Both the position numbers and the translations under genes were made by a program. DNA of 33,539 bases from positions 1 through 33,539 of the forward strand of contig JBCDGZ010000090.1 of the NCBI GenBank assembly GCA_038750655.1, written 5' to 3'. The DNA comes from JBCDGZ01 sp038750655. GTDB lineage: Bacteria; Bacteroidota; Bacteroidia; Chitinophagales; Saprospiraceae. Under the pieces are notes generated by a model that saw nothing but the letters and a program-made list of their open reading frames with translations, ran no database searches and was not told the DNA's origin. Below, in pieces: positions 15,952-22,881 of this stretch. How positions within the stretch are numbered: position 1 is the stretch's first letter; each line of letters opens with the position of its first letter.

Positions 15952-16507
15952 TTAGTGATGGGTGGTTGTAGGACGGAGTGGTTGATGGAGTACTTATAAC
16001 TTATAGGTTCTAGTTAGTGTTTTAGGGCTGTAGTGGAGTAAGATTTGTAGGGGGTGATAGTAGTGGTGGTAACTATAGTGGCATTAACATTAACGGAAGT
16101 AGTGATAGGAATAAATAGTGGCAGGAGTAACTACAGGAGCAGTGGCAGAGATAGCGGTAAGAATAGTAGCAGGAGTAGGCTCATTAGCGACAGGGCTGAG
16201 TTTGGGCAAAAGTGGGAGGGTCCCGCCCACTCTGCCGCCACCGCCAATCCGCCCCGCTTCATATTTAGTACTGACCATAGATGGCCAGCCCTTGCGGGGT
16301 AGATTGCAAGAAGTCCTCTTCGAAAGATGGCATCCCTTCGCTTTCCAGGCCTTTGAAAGCAAAAGGAAGTATGTCGTACTGGGGTGGCAAAAGCCACTTC
16401 GTCTGATCATACAATGGAAATAGCCAAGCGGTCGGTGAGTGTAGATTTCGTACAGGGCGATGGCTACATATCAATAAGCATTGCAATATAACACAAAATG
16501 TTTTGAA
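15952..16507. other. 556-nt gap between the two propeller genes
   Basis: No intact gene is seen. 16050-16200 is purine-rich, low-complexity DNA with many AGTAGTGG and GGTAAC-type words, reading as a Ser/Gly/Asn-rich stretch broken by stops. A G/C-rich near-palindrome, GTGGGAGGGTCCCGCCCAC, is at 16212-16230. A minus-strand gene remnant lies at 16265-16486. A TAGATTTC word near 16442 is one base off a -7 box and could serve the next gene. Confidence 0.45.
16265..16486 (-). pseudogene. Probable truncated remnant of a minus-strand gene
   Basis: The minus frame ending at TAA 16265-16267 gives a 73-residue reading. Its C-terminal 55 residues look like real protein: SPTAWLFPLYDQTKW, then LLPPQYDILPFAFKGLE, then MPSFEEDFLQSTPQGLAIYGQY. 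The N-terminal part (Cys-rich, QCLLICSHRPV) looks out of frame. Another minus frame over about 16400-16470 reads IALYEIYTHRPLGYFH, so a frameshift is possible. The rest of any original gene would have to lie where the next plus-strand gene now starts. I do not recognise the family, and chance coding is not excluded. Confidence 0.3.
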
Positions 16508-19027
16508 ATGAAAACTTTTTATCCTCTTTTTTTACTGCTCTTTTTAGCGGCCTGCCAGCAGACGGCGCTTCACGAAGACCCGTTGGGGCCTGAAGTTCCC
16601 GATGATTACCTTTACCGCCAAAGGGCTTACCCCCATAACGAATTGGACTACGAGGCCTACCGGGCTGGAATGCAACAGCTGCAAGCGCAGCAGCTTACAC
16701 CGCGCTCTGGGCTGAACTGGGAATTGCTGGGGCCGACGAATATTGGGGGGCGGGTGACAGCGATTGCCTTTAGCCCCATCAACACCAATCGATATTATGT
16801 TGGGACCTCTTCGGGCGGGGTGTTCCGCTCAACGGATGCCGGAGAGAGCTGGCAGCCGATCTTCGATGGGGTGGGCAGCCCTTCGATTGGCGCTATTGCC
16901 GCAGCGCCGGACAATCAGAATGTGCTGTATGTCGGTACGGGTACGGCGAATGGATCGGGGAATTCGGGGGCTTTCTTTGGTGATGGGATTTACAAATCTG
17001 AGGACGGAGGCAACACTTGGCAACACCTGGGCCTGGAAGCGACTCAGCAGATTGGTCGCATTGTGATTGATCCGAACAATACCAATCGCATTTATGTGGC
17101 GGCGCTGGGTGGTTTGTACAGTGAAGATCAGCATCGGGGCTTGTACAGCAGTGAGGATGGTGGAGAGACTTGGGAGCGTATTTTTTTCCTCGATGAATCG
17201 ACCAGTTGTGCGGATGTAATTGTGAATCCTAGCAATCCTAATGTGCTTTATGTGGTGGCTTGGGAGCGCCTTCGCCGGGTCAATCAGGTGGATTTTGCGG
17301 GCAGTAATTCTGGGATTTATCTCAGTACGAATCGAGGTGGGAGTTGGGAAAAATTGGAGGATGGGCTGCCTAATCTGGGGGCCACTACTGGCCGAATTAG
17401 CCTAGCTATGGCCCCTTCTGATCCTAAAGTCCTGTACGCTTCCTACACCTTCGGGGCCAGGTTCAATGAATTCCAGGGCTTATATAAATCAGTGAATAAT
17501 GGCCAAAGCTGGGCGCCCATTGGGCTGTCTAGCATTCCTTTAAATATCTACGGGACTTTTGGTTGGTTTTTTGGAAATATTACCGTTGATCCTACCAATC
17601 CTGATGGGGTGCATGTGCTGGGCATCAATTTACATCGCTCGATAGATGGCGGAGCCACTTGGCTGACCAATCGGGAGATGCATGTAGATCATCATGCGAT
17701 GGCTTACCATCCCCTGAATCCCAATTTGGTGCTGATTGGCAATGATGGCGGGGTGTATCGGTCGGTAGATGCCGGAGGCAGTTGGGGTAAACTCGACGAG
17801 CTGCCCATTACCCAGTTTTATACCAATAGCTATGACCCTCAGCAGCCAGCGCGTTTCTACGGTGGTACGCAAGATAATGGGACGCTAAGGACATTGACGG
17901 GCGAAGAGAATGACTGGGAGGAGATCCTGGGTGGCGATGGCTTCCACGTCGCCGTCGATCCAACGGACCAAAATTACATCTACGCCGAAATGCAAGGCGG
18001 ACGGTTTTTCCGCTCTACCGACGGTGGCCAGCTCTTTACCCGTGCCGAACAAGGCATCGACGACAACGATCGCTTCAATTTCAATACCCCCTTCCTCATC
18101 GATCCTACGGAGCCCCAGACCCTTTACATCGGCAGCCAGCGACTCTACCGCAGTACCGACCGCGCTGCCCTCTGGGAACCCATCAGCTCCGACCTTACCC
18201 GTGGACCCCAGCCCGCTGGCAGCCTCGCCAACGGCACCATCACCTGCATCGCCGTATCGCCCAACAATGCTGATCATATCTTCGTCGGCACCGACGATGG
18301 GCTGGTGCAGCGCTCCCTGGACGGCGGAACCAATTGGACCCGCGTTTCCGACGGCCTGCCCAATCGCCACGTCACCGCTCTGGCCTTCGATCCCCTCAAT
18401 GAAAGCCGCATATACGTCACTTTCTCCGGCTACCGCTACGAGGATTACCTGCCCCACGTCTTCCGCTCAGAGGATCAGGGCAGCAGTTGGAACGACATCT
18501 CCGGCAACTTGCCGGAAGTGCCCATCAACGATATTGTCATCAACCCCATTATCGAAAATCAGTACTTTGTAGCGACCGATCTTGGCGTATGGTATACCAG
18601 CGATGATGGTGGATTTTGGGAAGTATTGGGCGAAAATCTTCCGCCGACCGCTGTAACTGACTTGACCTACATGGAGGAGGAGGATCAATTGCTTGCGGCC
18701 ACCTTCGGCCGTTCTATGCATCAGTTTGACCTCGGTTTGTTGATCTCCACGGAACCAGAGCGGCCGCGGCCGCCATTGCAAATGACGGTGTTGCCGAATC
18801 CAGTACGCGATCAGTTCCGCTTGCAGTTGGAGTTACCGCAGGGCCTCGAAGGGCAGCTGGAGTTATATGATTTGATGGGACGGATGGTGCTGCGACTTGG
18901 GGAACGGCGCTTCCCAGCGGGTGAGCATCTGGAGACCTACCGCTTGCCGGAGTTGCCTGCGGGCACCTATGTACTGCGGTTGCGCTCTGATGTCGGCAGT
19001 CATAGTTGTCAGGTCGTCCTTCTCTAG
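16508..19027 (+). CDS. Secreted Asp-box (sortilin-like) propeller protein with T9SS tail
   Basis: 839 residues from ATG 16508. An ATG nine codons upstream is in frame, but it would put a polar leader before the signal peptide. The N-terminus MKTFYPLFLLLFLAACQQ has a lipobox-like LAAC. About twelve Asp-box units follow, for example FRSTDAGESWQPI, YKSEDGGNTWQHL, YSSEDGGETWERI, HRSIDGGATWLTN, QRSLDGGTNWTRV and FRSEDQGSSWNDI. They are each followed by DP/NP-N-x-x-x-x-Y-V strands, as in two stacked propellers of the VPS10/sortilin or glycosyl hydrolase family 74-like fold. The last 80 residues are a T9SS sorting domain (VLPNPVRDQF, LYDLMGRMV, GTYVLRLRS). No catalytic residues can be assigned. It is a paralogue in design of the preceding gene but with a different C-terminus. 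Confidence 0.87.
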   Translation: MKTFYPLFLLLFLAACQQTALHEDPLGPEVPDDYLYRQRAYPHNELDYEAYRAGMQQLQAQQLTPRSGLNWELLGPTNIGGRVTAIAFSPINTNRYYVGTSSGGVFRSTDAGESWQPIFDGVGSPSIGAIAAAPDNQNVLYVGTGTANGSGNSGAFFGDGIYKSEDGGNTWQHLGLEATQQIGRIVIDPNNTNRIYVAALGGLYSEDQHRGLYSSEDGGETWERIFFLDESTSCADVIVNPSNPNVLYVVAWERLRRVNQVDFAGSNSGIYLSTNRGGSWEKLEDGLPNLGATTGRISLAMAPSDPKVLYASYTFGARFNEFQGLYKSVNNGQSWAPIGLSSIPLNIYGTFGWFFGNITVDPTNPDGVHVLGINLHRSIDGGATWLTNREMHVDHHAMAYHPLNPNLVLIGNDGGVYRSVDAGGSWGKLDELPITQFYTNSYDPQQPARFYGGTQDNGTLRTLTGEENDWEEILGGDGFHVAVDPTDQNYIYAEMQGGRFFRSTDGGQLFTRAEQGIDDNDRFNFNTPFLIDPTEPQTLYIGSQRLYRSTDRAALWEPISSDLTRGPQPAGSLANGTITCIAVSPNNADHIFVGTDDGLVQRSLDGGTNWTRVSDGLPNRHVTALAFDPLNESRIYVTFSGYRYEDYLPHVFRSEDQGSSWNDISGNLPEVPINDIVINPIIENQYFVATDLGVWYTSDDGGFWEVLGENLPPTAVTDLTYMEEEDQLLAATFGRSMHQFDLGLLISTEPERPRPPLQMTVLPNPVRDQFRLQLELPQGLEGQLELYDLMGRMVLRLGERRFPAGEHLETYRLPELPAGTYVLRLRSDVGSHSCQVVLL

Positions 19028-19029
19028 GG

Positions 19030-19116
19030 ATACATTTGGAAGTCGTCATTCTGCAAAAAATAAGGGCGAGGTGGCAAATAATTGCCCCTCGCCGAAATAC
19101 GAAACTTCAAATGTAT
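19030..19116. terminator. Bidirectional terminator hairpin with an outer inverted repeat
   Basis: The core at 19065-19093 is GGCGAGG, a bulged T, GGCAA, loop ATAA, TTGCC, CCTCGCC: 12 G/C-rich pairs. It lies between converging genes. An outer inverted repeat, ATACATTTGGAAGT (19030-19043) with ACTTCAAATGTAT (19104-19116), encloses it, and A-rich and T-containing runs lie on either side. It should stop transcription from both sides. Confidence 0.75.
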
Positions 19117-19138
19117 AAAACTATAACAGTCGTATTAT

Positions 19139-20383
19139 CTAGTTGGTAAATTCGATCTCCTTCAAATCCTTCCAGCTGACATACTCCGGGTCTTTACCAT
19201 CATCAAAAACCAGTAGCCCATCGTTTTTACTGTTAACGTCTTGACTGGAATCTAGTTTAATGGTGTGATTAGAACGGAGAATAACGGTGCTTTGTCTCTT
19301 TCCTTGAGGAACGATTTTCTTGATGTTGCGAAAAGGAATGTGGTATTCCGAGTCGCCCTGCTCCCCATTGAGCATTTCAAAATCAAATTCTTCATCAAGA
19401 TCAAAAACGATGTTCCCGCGCAGCGTTTTCCCAGAATTCGTACGGACGATGCCTCTGAGGGCGGCGGGGTCTTTAAATTGGTTATAGGGCTTGAGGCTTC
19501 CTTCGGGTTGCTGGCTAAAGCTCACCTCGATAAAATCGCTCCAATCAATCTCCACTCGACCGATTTCTTCGTTGGTAATCAGGATACCGCGATTCTCGGC
19601 GTTCACATCGTTGGTACCATAAGTATAGAACTCTTCCCCGCTGTGCAGCTTCACATTAGCCCCCTTATCCCATTTTTCAATAAGGGCAATATCGCTGAAC
19701 TCGATGCTCTTTTTCCCAGATTTGGTCCGACCGTCCAATTTGTCACTGGACATCCGCTCATCTTTATCCCACTGAATAAAACCAGAAAAATCACCTTGTT
19801 GGGTTCTTACTGTTCCGTAAATGGCCGTTCCGATGGCCGATTTAAAATCAGCTGGCGGGCTCATGAATTCGATTAGAACCACCTCCGTCCAATTCAGCTC
19901 CACCTCCCCTTTCTGAGGATCATACATCCGAATTTCAGTACCGATGTCATTATAATTTTCTCCTGATACCCTGAAGCGGGCACCATTCCGGAAGGTGAGT
20001 TCTACTCTTTTGTATCGGCGCATGTCCAGGCTCTTAATTTCGCCAAACTGGCAAGAGAGCTGGTGGGTAAAGTCGACCTGAGCCATCATTTCTTCATTAT
20101 TCTTCCCATTTTTCCAGCGGCCCCAACTTTCGACCTTACGCTCAGCGAGGTCCTTGAATTCTTCTTTACTCAGGTATTCCGTATTTTCATTAAAAATTTT
20201 GCTGGCGTCGAACATATCCGTCCAAAAGGCCTCTTCTTTGCCCCAGCGAATCTGCCCGGTGTAGGTTTCATTGTCGAAAGTCGTAATCTTTCCGTAGATG
20301 TAGCCCTGATCCTGTGCGATGAGGTTGAGGGCAAAAAGATGGGCAAGTAAGGAGACGATGATGGCCGTAACAAGTTTTTTCAT
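19139..20383 (-). CDS. Secreted protein of three homologous beta-rich modules
   Basis: 414 residues with signal peptide 1-24 (ending LNLIAQ). Three modules share a pattern. Each opens with a strand pair (YIYGKITTFDNETYTGQIRW at 28-47; AIYGTVRTQQGDFSGFIQWD at 187-206; ALRGIVRTNSGKTLRGNIVF at 318-337). Each continues with a 'kxxVxLxxGxxFxVxGxNDVN' segment and ends in W-x-(D/E)-(L/F/V)-(K/I/V)-x-I-E-F (near 165-173, 281-289 and 404-412). Modules 2 and 3 are closest; module 1 carries a 70-residue insertion. The strand pattern suggests small barrel-like domains. I do not recognise a named family. It is 90 nt after the receptor-channel gene on the same strand and may be in its operon. Confidence 0.75.
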   Translation of the reverse strand: MKKLVTAIIVSLLAHLFALNLIAQDQGYIYGKITTFDNETYTGQIRWGKEEAFWTDMFDASKIFNENTEYLSKEEFKDLAERKVESWGRWKNGKNNEEMMAQVDFTHQLSCQFGEIKSLDMRRYKRVELTFRNGARFRVSGENYNDIGTEIRMYDPQKGEVELNWTEVVLIEFMSPPADFKSAIGTAIYGTVRTQQGDFSGFIQWDKDERMSSDKLDGRTKSGKKSIEFSDIALIEKWDKGANVKLHSGEEFYTYGTNDVNAENRGILITNEEIGRVEIDWSDFIEVSFSQQPEGSLKPYNQFKDPAALRGIVRTNSGKTLRGNIVFDLDEEFDFEMLNGEQGDSEYHIPFRNIKKIVPQGKRQSTVILRSNHTIKLDSSQDVNSKNDGLLVFDDGKDPEYVSWKDLKEIEFTN

Positions 20384-20473
20384 TTGGCGAATAGATTATA
20401 GGATAAAATGGTACATCCCTAAAGACAAGGCAAGATGTTAAGGGTTGCTTAAAATTAGAGGAATCTAAAGGAA

Positions 20474-21547
20474 TTATATTTCAGAAAGATCATATTCGTT
20501 CAAAATCATCCGCCATTCCAGGCCTTCGATGATTTCTAGCATTTTAGTGGACAGGGCCTCCTTGAGGGCTTCTCGTTCTTTGGGCAGCCCAAAAGCATAA
20601 AATTGCACGTCAAATTTGGCGGGTAACAGTTGGATTCCGCTAAATTCATCATTCTCCTTAATCCGGTACTTTAGGATGGGTTCATCGTAGAGCAACGCAT
20701 CAATTTTATCGGTATTTAAATCCACCAATCCGCTGCGCAGGTCGGGGTAGAGTTGAATATTTCTAAAAAAATGCATCCGCAGAAACTCCTCCGCGCTAGA
20801 GTTCTTTATACATCCCACCGGCCGATCTTTGAATTCGTTAAAACTCTCAGGATTGGACTTCAACTGATTGACCGTCAAGCTAGACGCCACGCTGGCCGTC
20901 AGACCAGAGATGAATAGCAAGCCGCTAAACATCCAAATCAAAGCAATCAGCTTACCTCCCCGACTCTTGGGCGATTTATCGCCATACCCTACCGTAGTCA
21001 TCGTCACTACCGACCACCATAGCCCATCCCACAGGCCCTTCCACCCCGGGCGAAACTCCTCGGGATTGACCTTGTGCTCAAATATCCAGGCTGTCCACCC
21101 AAACATCGCAATGATGATAAACAAGGCCAAAAAACCGCTCAGAAAATTGATATTAAAAATAGATTGCAGGAACTGGTAGGCGCGCAGGAGTCCTGGTATT
21201 TCATGCACTGCGATGGTCGAGTTGGAGGCGAAAAAAGAGTGGGTAAAGCTCATCTTTTTTGTCCGCTCACTGGTGATGGTCAAAGGGTTAATACTCACAT
21301 CAATGGTCCCTTTTTCTACAGCTTCCAGCATCTCAGAAAACTCCATAGGAATCAGCTCATAGGCCAAGTCCAGATCATTGGCCATCTGCTGCCACAGCCA
21401 AACGTTAATACCTTCCAAACCGCTCTCGGCCTCAATAATAAAGGGAGGTGCGGAGGTGTAGCCGACTTTTAGGGTATCCGTGGTCAATTGTGCCCCGAGA
21501 GGCTGATGGGTAAAAAGAAAGAGGAATAGGAGTATTAGGCTTCGCAT
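20474..21547 (-). CDS. GluR0-like ligand-gated potassium channel
   Basis: 357 residues. Signal peptide 1-19. The first lobe of a periplasmic amino-acid-binding domain (25-117) contains LTITSERTKKMSFTHSFF, where Arg94 is the residue that grips the ligand alpha-carboxylate in this fold. It is followed by helix M1 (133-156), a pore helix and K+ selectivity filter TTVGYGD (184-190), helix M2 (198-223, with SGLTASVASSLTV resembling the iGluR SYTANLAAF gate), and the second lobe (230-355) with YDEP at 287-290, where Asp288 matches the amino-group ligand. This is the domain order of cyanobacterial GluR0, a glutamate-gated K+ channel. The specific ligand is unknown. It lies 56 nt downstream of the HMG-CoA lyase gene on the same strand. 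Confidence 0.9.
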   Translation of the reverse strand: MRSLILLFLFLFTHQPLGAQLTTDTLKVGYTSAPPFIIEAESGLEGINVWLWQQMANDLDLAYELIPMEFSEMLEAVEKGTIDVSINPLTITSERTKKMSFTHSFFASNSTIAVHEIPGLLRAYQFLQSIFNINFLSGFLALFIIIAMFGWTAWIFEHKVNPEEFRPGWKGLWDGLWWSVVTMTTVGYGDKSPKSRGGKLIALIWMFSGLLFISGLTASVASSLTVNQLKSNPESFNEFKDRPVGCIKNSSAEEFLRMHFFRNIQLYPDLRSGLVDLNTDKIDALLYDEPILKYRIKENDEFSGIQLLPAKFDVQFYAFGLPKEREALKEALSTKMLEIIEGLEWRMILNEYDLSEI

Positions 21548-21603
21548 GGGTACAGTTAATGGTCTTTGTAGCCCAATATAAGATAAAAATAAAATATAGG
21601 GAT

Positions 21604-22455
21604 TTAGTGTGGAAATACGCCACCGACCATTTGCAGTGCTCCATCGAAGGCGGGCCGCTCCAGCCCCAGTTCGATTTGGTGTTCGTCGAAATAGCTGATC
21701 ATCTTTTCGGTGGGCATATTGCCGGTGAGGTCGTCTTTGGCCATCGGGCAGCCGCCGTAGCCTTTGAGGGCCCCGTCGTAGCGGCGGCAGCCATGTTGGT
21801 AGGCGGAATGGACTTTTTCTTCCCAGTTGTGGGGTTGGGTGTGGAGGTGGGCACCGAACTCGATGTCGGGATACAGCGGGATGAGGTTGCCGAAGAGGTA
21901 GCTGATGTTTTCGGGCGAGGAAACCCCAATGGTATCGGAAAGCGATAGGATGCGGATGCCCATTTCAAAGAGGCGGTCCACCCATTTTTGGACAATCTCG
22001 ACGTTCCACTCATCGCCGTAGGGGTTGCCAAAGCCCATTGAGATATAGACGACCATGGTTTTGTTGTGGGTCTCGCAGATATTCTGGATACTTTGGACGC
22101 GCTCTAGCGACTCTTCGATGGTAGCGTTGGTGTTGCGGAGTTGGAAGGTTTCGGAGATGGAGAAGGGGTAGCCCAGGTAGCTAATTTCGTCAAACTGTAC
22201 GGCGTCGATGGCTCCACGCTTGTTGGCGACAATGGCTAGGAGTTTGGAGCGGGTGCTGTCGAGGTCAAGCTGGGCCAGCACCTCGGCGGTATCGCGCATC
22301 TGTGGGATGGCTTTAGGAGAGACAAAGCTGCCAAAATCGATCGTATCAAAGCCCACTTTCAGCAACTGGTTGATGTAGCCAGCCTTGGTAGCGGAGGGGA
22401 TAAACGCTTTTAGTCCCTGCATGGCATCTCGGGGACATTCGATCAACTTTATCAT
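21604..22455 (-). CDS. Hydroxymethylglutaryl-CoA lyase
   Basis: Cleaves HMG-CoA to acetyl-CoA and acetoacetate, the last step of leucine breakdown; cytoplasmic TIM-barrel enzyme. 283 residues from ATG 22455. Active-site parts: ECPRDAMQG (Arg9 and Asp10), the metal-binding His pair in AHLHT (203, 205), and the lyase loop GGCPMAKDDLTGNMPTE with catalytic Cys236. A longer frame with TTG at 22509 is rejected because its first codons overlap the -7 promoter box at 22507-22514. The typical start motif in relatives is MIKLIECPRD. No other leucine-catabolic genes are in the window. Confidence 0.93.
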   Translation of the reverse strand: MIKLIECPRDAMQGLKAFIPSATKAGYINQLLKVGFDTIDFGSFVSPKAIPQMRDTAEVLAQLDLDSTRSKLLAIVANKRGAIDAVQFDEISYLGYPFSISETFQLRNTNATIEESLERVQSIQNICETHNKTMVVYISMGFGNPYGDEWNVEIVQKWVDRLFEMGIRILSLSDTIGVSSPENISYLFGNLIPLYPDIEFGAHLHTQPHNWEEKVHSAYQHGCRRYDGALKGYGGCPMAKDDLTGNMPTEKMISYFDEHQIELGLERPAFDGALQMVGGVFPH

Positions 22456-22506
22456 TGGTTCTATATATGGTTTAGTCGGGCAACCTCTATTGGTGTTGCT
22501 TTGCTG

Positions 22507-22514
22507 CAAATATA
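22507..22514 (-). promoter_or_regulatory. -7 promoter box (TATATTTG) for the HMG-CoA lyase gene
   Basis: It matches TAnnTTTG on the minus strand and would give a leader of about 45 nt to ATG 22455. No clear TTTG is present 19 nt upstream. It supports the shorter start. Confidence 0.45.
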
Positions 22515-22628
22515 CTTACTTTTGCTCATATACGTGCCGCTAATTTCACCCCTCTTCCTCTAAACCCTTTAACGTAGATTCTTGTTGGATAGTTGAGGCA
22601 ATGACCACAAGGCCCAGAACATTTTGTG

Positions 22629-22636
22629 TAACTTTG
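22629..22636 (+). promoter_or_regulatory. -7 promoter box (TAACTTTG) for the small membrane protein
   Basis: It matches TAnnTTTG and is followed by C, which is typical in this phylum. The leader to ATG 22669 would be about 25-30 nt. The -33 element is not clear. Confidence 0.45.
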
Positions 22637-22668
22637 CCCAGAAATTTAGATCATACAACCTAATCGAT

Positions 22669-22881
22669 ATGAGTAAATCAATGTGGACCCTAACTGGCTT
22701 TCTCCTTTTCTGTATGGGCTTTATGGCGCTGGTACTGAGTCTGGTTGGCGTACAAATTTCCTTCCTCACCTGGATCGATGCCCCCGGACGGCTCTTTGGC
22801 TTTGTGATCCGCCTATTGATGATCCTGAGCGGTGTCGTCATTGTCTATATCCATAATACGGACTGGAAAGGCGAAGATTGA
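22669..22881 (+). CDS. Small two-helix inner-membrane protein
   Basis: 70 residues from ATG 22669. An in-frame start 15 codons upstream would overlap the promoter box and add a soluble leader, so it is rejected. Helix 1 covers about 7-27 (TLTGFLLFCMGFMALVLSLVG) and helix 2 about 43-61 (VIRLLMILSGVVIVYI), joined by a loop with FLTWIDAPGR. The tail HNTDWKGED is acidic. I do not recognise the family. Its TGA ends at 22881, directly against the stop of the convergent DUF5686 gene with no base between, so no terminator separates them. Confidence 0.7.
   Translation: MSKSMWTLTGFLLFCMGFMALVLSLVGVQISFLTWIDAPGRLFGFVIRLLMILSGVVIVYIHNTDWKGED

Noticed and set aside
11452..19027. Sialidase function for the two Asp-box proteins
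   Set aside because: Asp boxes alone mark a propeller fold; the sialidase Arg triad and FRIP motif are not seen.
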